A stretch of 8,211 nt of DNA from Spirochaetales bacterium (GTDB taxonomy: Bacteria > Spirochaetota > Spirochaetia > JABMQR01), in contig JAGLNY010000103.1 in assembly GCA_023139255.1 (NCBI GenBank), forward strand, positions 1-8,211, in the 5' to 3' direction. Below the pieces are notes generated by a model. That model was not told the origin of the DNA, ran no database searches, and saw only the letters and a list, made by a program, of their open reading frames with translations. Numbering within the stretch: the stretch's first letter is position 1; every line of letters begins with the position of its first letter. This document shows, piece after piece, positions 5,592 through 8,211 of this stretch. The position numbers were made by a program, and so were the translations under genes.

Positions 5592-5609
5592 TTCCAACTT
5601 TCCAACTTT
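5592..5609. repeat. Two tandem octamers abutting the ychF stop codon
   Basis: TTCCAACT occurs twice in direct succession (5592-5599, 5600-5607), ending next to the ychF stop codon at 5610-5612. It is a short period-eight repeat, distinct from the adjoining period-seven arrays. No function is apparent. Confidence 0.55.
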
Positions 5610-6716
5610 CTACACATTAAACCGGAAATGCATAATATCCCCGTCACGTACCAGATACTCTTTCCCCTCAATTCTCAGCCTCCCGGCTGTCTTGATCTTC
5701 TGTTCAGAGCTAAGCTCAAATAAATCTGTACAATGATAGACTGCTGCCTTTATGAATCCCTTCTGAAAATCCGTGTGGATAACCCCGGCAGTCTGAGGGG
5801 CTGTATCCCCTTCATGAAATGTCCAGGCCCGGTCTTCATCCGGACCAGTAGTGAAAAAAGTTCTGAGTCCGAGAGTGTCATAAGCAGTCTTTATCAGGCG
5901 GTTCAACCCGGATTCCTCTAGGCCCGCTTCCTTAAGGAACTCACTGCGCTCCTCCCTGGAATCCAATGTGGCTATTTCCGCCTCCAGCAGGCCGCAGATA
6001 ACCAGTACATGTGAACCTTCTTCCCCGGCAACCTTGCGAACTTTCATAACAAGAGAATTATTCTCTCCCAGACCGTTCTCATCAACATTACAGACATAAA
6101 TCTGCGGCTTCATGGTTAATAGGTGAAGATCTCTTACTTTCAGTTTCTGTTCCTGGGTAAAATCCAGGCTCCTTGCAGGAATACCCTGCTCCAATGCATC
6201 CTTAAGGGAGGTTAGAAGCGGCAGCAGCTGTGCAGCCTGGTTGGCACCTTCCTTTCCCATACGGCTAAGCTTATCAAGCTTTACAAGCCGTTTCTCAACA
6301 GTCTCCAGGTCGGCAAGTGCAAGTTCAATCTGGATTGTCTCAATATCAGATTCCGGGTTAATAGTACTATCTACATGAGTAATATCATCATTTTCAAAAC
6401 ATCTGACAACATGCACAATAATTCCCACTTCACGTATTTGGGCAAGAAAACGGTTTCCAAGTCCTTCCCCTGTTGAAGCACCCCGGGCCAGACCCGCTAT
6501 ATCCACAAACTCAACTACTGCCGGTATGACCTTTTTTGGAGGGATAAGTTCAACAATCTTATCAAGCCGTTCATCAGGAACGCTCACAATTCCCACATTT
6601 GGTTGAATTGTACTGAAGGGATAATTTGCCGCTTCAGCCGGTGCTGATGTAAGTGCAGAGAAAATTGTAGATTTCCCGACATTCGGGAGTCCGACGATAC
6701 CGCAGTTCAAGCTCAT
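5610..6716 (-). CDS. ychF: Ribosome-binding P-loop ATPase YchF (OLA1 family)
   Basis: YchF/OLA1 proteins are Obg-related NTPases that prefer ATP, bind ribosomes and influence translation and oxidative-stress responses. The 368-residue protein (usual length about 363) shows the P-loop GLPNVGKST (9-17), a G3 motif DIAGL (72-76) followed by ARGASTGEGLGNRFL, and NVDE (210-213) in place of the GTPase NKxD motif, the family mark that shifts specificity from GTP to ATP. The middle segment (about 120-200) is the coiled-coil insertion. A TGS domain fills the C-terminus, ending in GDIMHFRFNV, the standard family ending. The start ATG 6716 follows AAGGATGG by 7 nt on the minus strand. It is transcribed away from hflX and converges on rel. 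No clear terminator follows; the repeat-rich gap may serve instead. All motifs are intact. Confidence 0.97.
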   Translation of the reverse strand: MSLNCGIVGLPNVGKSTIFSALTSAPAEAANYPFSTIQPNVGIVSVPDERLDKIVELIPPKKVIPAVVEFVDIAGLARGASTGEGLGNRFLAQIREVGIIVHVVRCFENDDITHVDSTINPESDIETIQIELALADLETVEKRLVKLDKLSRMGKEGANQAAQLLPLLTSLKDALEQGIPARSLDFTQEQKLKVRDLHLLTMKPQIYVCNVDENGLGENNSLVMKVRKVAGEEGSHVLVICGLLEAEIATLDSREERSEFLKEAGLEESGLNRLIKTAYDTLGLRTFFTTGPDEDRAWTFHEGDTAPQTAGVIHTDFQKGFIKAAVYHCTDLFELSSEQKIKTAGRLRIEGKEYLVRDGDIMHFRFNV

Positions 6717-6729
6717 AGTATTACCATCC

Positions 6730-6759
6730 TTGAAATTTTATGCTGGAATATCCTATCAT
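6730..6759 (+). promoter_or_regulatory. Candidate promoter for hflX
   Basis: TTGAAA (6730-6735) and TATCAT (6754-6759) with an 18-bp spacer would start RNA near 6766, giving a leader of about 37 nt. A rival is a perfect TTGACA (6763-6768) with a poor -10, TAGTGT (6786-6791), at 17 bp; that would start RNA about 5 nt before the ATG, giving an almost leaderless mRNA. I cannot choose firmly between them. Confidence 0.4.
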
Positions 6760-6778
6760 ATATTGACAACAATGATAA
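6750..6778 (-). promoter_or_regulatory. Candidate promoter for ychF
   Basis: On the minus strand TTATCA (6778-6773) and TAGGAT (6755-6750) are spaced by 17 bp, each matching consensus at four of six positions. The RNA would start near 6743, leaving a leader of roughly 27 nt that holds the ychF Shine-Dalgarno. It overlaps the candidate hflX promoter on the other strand, so the two may compete or share regulation. Confidence 0.35.
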
Positions 6779-6802
6779 CCTCATTTAGTGTCTAAGTTAC
6801 CT

Positions 6803-8095
6803 ATGACAAATTCAATATTTCAATACGATGCTTCTGAAGAACAAGAAAACCGTGCACTCCTGGTTACTATTAAAACACCTGACATTGATGAAAATCACGC
6901 TGGGTATCGTCAAGCCGAGTTAAAAAGCCTGGTATTCACCCTGGGTTTAACTATAGTTAAATCTATTATAGTTAATCTCAGGAATACTAATCCGGCATTC
7001 CTTATGGGTTCCGGTAAAAAGGATGAAATTGCAGCACTGGCAGAAGACCTGGAAGCAGACTGTATTGTTATTGATCATGACCTGAGTCCGAGTCAGCAGA
7101 GGAACTGGGAAAAACAAAGTAATTGCGCTGTTATTGACCGCAGGGAAGTAATTCTTCAGATTTTTGCTGACCGTGCTTCCACAAAGGAGGCGGTACTGCA
7201 GTCAGCACTTGCCCAGCAGGAATATTCGATGCCGCGGCTTACGCGTGCATGGACACATCTCTCCAGACAGCGTGGAGGGACAAAGGGTACAAGGGGTGAA
7301 GGGGAAACCCAGCTTGAGGTTGATAGAAGAATAGCCCTCAAAAAAATATCCCGCCTAAAGGCAGAGCTGAAAAAAGTGAAAGCTCATCGGGAGACACAAA
7401 GAAAACAGCGCAGAAACCTTCCTGTTCCCGCAGGATCAATTGTTGGATACACAAATGCGGGAAAATCGTCGCTTTTACACGCATTAACTGATGCTGATGT
7501 ACTGATTGAGAACAAGCTCTTTGCCACTCTGGATCCTACTACACGAAGAATTGTACTCCCCGGGGGTGCAGAGGTGCTGGTAACCGATACAGTAGGTTTT
7601 GTACAGAATCTTCCCCATGATCTGGTAGATGCTTTTAGATCCACCCTGGAAGAGACCCGTTACTCTGATTTCATTATTCATGTGGTAGATGCCTCCCATC
7701 CCGATGCCCTTACCTGTTATCAGACCACAATGGAAGTTTTAGAATCACTTGGGTGCATTGACAAACCCATGCTTCTTGTCTGCAATAAAATGGATCTTGT
7801 TGATGACCGGATCAATCTGAACGGCATTCTTGAAAAGCATGAGCATGCAGTATTTATTTCCATAAAAAACAAAACCGGGCTGGATGATCTTCTGGGAAAC
7901 ATATCAACAATTCTCTATACTATTTTCCCGGCGGAAACGTATCTTTTCCCTCCGGAACGGTACGACCTTGTTGCTTTAATCAAGCGGAGCGGATCCATAG
8001 AGAAGGAGTCCTACGGGGATGAGGGTATTGAAATCCGTGCACGGATTCCTGAGAGACTGAAAAGCTCATTGCATAATTTCGTGTATATTCATTGA
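6803..8095 (+). CDS. hflX: Ribosome-associated GTPase HflX
   Basis: HflX binds the 50S subunit and splits stalled or hibernating ribosomes using GTP. The 430-residue protein has the N-terminal HflX domain (about 18-200) with MGSGKKDEI (68-76), LSPSQQRNWE (94-103), the IFADRASTKEAVLQ stretch and the hallmark RGEGETQLEVDRR (164-176), followed by a basic coiled-coil linker (about 177-206). The G domain shows G1 GYTNAGKSS (215-223), G2 Thr in FATLDPTTR (240-248), G3 DTVGF (262-266) and G4 NKMD (328-331). All are intact and the length is normal (E. coli HflX is 426). An in-frame GTG at 6788 would add five residues; neither start has a recognisable Shine-Dalgarno, so ATG 6803 is chosen on codon preference alone. 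It is divergent from ychF, another ribosome-binding NTPase, and is followed by an intrinsic terminator. Confidence 0.95.
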   Translation: MTNSIFQYDASEEQENRALLVTIKTPDIDENHAGYRQAELKSLVFTLGLTIVKSIIVNLRNTNPAFLMGSGKKDEIAALAEDLEADCIVIDHDLSPSQQRNWEKQSNCAVIDRREVILQIFADRASTKEAVLQSALAQQEYSMPRLTRAWTHLSRQRGGTKGTRGEGETQLEVDRRIALKKISRLKAELKKVKAHRETQRKQRRNLPVPAGSIVGYTNAGKSSLLHALTDADVLIENKLFATLDPTTRRIVLPGGAEVLVTDTVGFVQNLPHDLVDAFRSTLEETRYSDFIIHVVDASHPDALTCYQTTMEVLESLGCIDKPMLLVCNKMDLVDDRINLNGILEKHEHAVFISIKNKTGLDDLLGNISTILYTIFPAETYLFPPERYDLVALIKRSGSIEKESYGDEGIEIRARIPERLKSSLHNFVYIH

Positions 8096-8106
8096 ACAAA
8101 ACTAAT

Positions 8107-8163
8107 TAAAAAAACATCCCTTTCATAATTCCGTCAAGAAACTATAGAAGGGATGTCTGTTTT
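8107..8163. terminator. Bidirectional intrinsic terminator between hflX and a convergent gene
   Basis: ACATCCCTT (8114-8122) and AAGGGATGT (8148-8156) form a perfect 9-bp stem around a 25-nt loop. On the plus strand the stem is followed by CTGTTTT, a modest U-tract for hflX. On the minus strand it is followed by at least six T from the A-run at 8108-8114, a stronger signal for a gene coming from the right. Confidence 0.75.
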
Positions 8164-8178
8164 GCAAAGAATCTTTAG

Positions 8179-8211
8179 CTAAAGATCAAGTTCGTATCGT
8201 GCACCAATACC
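8179..8211 (-). CDS. Possible 3' end of a convergent gene, product unknown
   Basis: The last 33 bases on the minus strand read GIGARYELDL and a TAG stop, with the gene continuing outside the window. The alternating pattern with a hydrophobic last residue resembles the closing strand of a beta-barrel outer-membrane protein, but ten residues cannot establish this. Support for a real gene end comes mainly from the terminator 23 bp downstream, whose stronger U-tract is on this strand. Another minus-strand frame is also open over this short span. Confidence 0.3.
   Translation of the reverse strand, partial: GIGARYELDL

Overview
The window is ordinary bacterial chromosome made mostly of housekeeping genes for translation, the stringent response and riboflavin synthesis, with a small AT-rich accessory cassette at the left edge. 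Core genes look like mid-GC bacterial DNA with sigma70-type promoters and Shine-Dalgarno sites. The run prfA-prmC-rel, with a bifunctional Rel/SpoT-type alarmone enzyme directly behind prmC, and a solitary riboswitch-controlled ribH recall Spirochaetales gene order. That placement is memory-based inference of moderate to low confidence; the sequence alone does not prove it.

Layout. (1) 2-456, plus strand: the 3' end of a RelE/ParE-like toxin gene overlapping a ribbon-helix-helix antitoxin gene, in toxin-first order. By hand count this stretch is about 29% G+C, clearly lower than what follows. (2) 458-1301, minus strand: lumazine synthase ribH behind a roughly 300-nt leader. The leader holds a promoter, a complete FMN riboswitch, an intrinsic terminator, a second possible terminator and a further hairpin. 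(3) 1396-5420, plus strand: a strong promoter and the tightly packed genes prfA (release factor 1), prmC (its glutamine methyltransferase) and rel ((p)ppGpp synthetase/hydrolase). (4) 5421-5609: a convergent intergenic gap filled with seven-base purine-rich repeats, their inverted copies and an eight-base repeat. (5) 5610-6716, minus strand: ychF. (6) 6717-6802: a compact divergent promoter region. (7) 6803-8095, plus strand: hflX, followed by a bidirectional terminator and a few codons of a convergent gene leaving the window.

How the genes fit together. prfA and prmC form a functional pair, because PrmC methylates the GGQ glutamine of RF1. rel adds the ribosome-linked starvation response to the same transcript. 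ychF and hflX, back to back, both encode ribosome-associated P-loop NTPases. RibH makes the riboflavin precursor 6,7-dimethyl-8-ribityllumazine and should be shut off when FMN is plentiful.

I do not see a new multi-gene system. The points most worth a second look are these: an extra hairpin inside loop L2 of the FMN aptamer; a downstream leader segment complementary to the ligand-binding end of that aptamer; a RibH that lacks several usual active-site residues, including the Arg127 equivalent; the toxin-first cassette lying one base from the ribH stop codon; and the paired heptamer arrays between rel and ychF.
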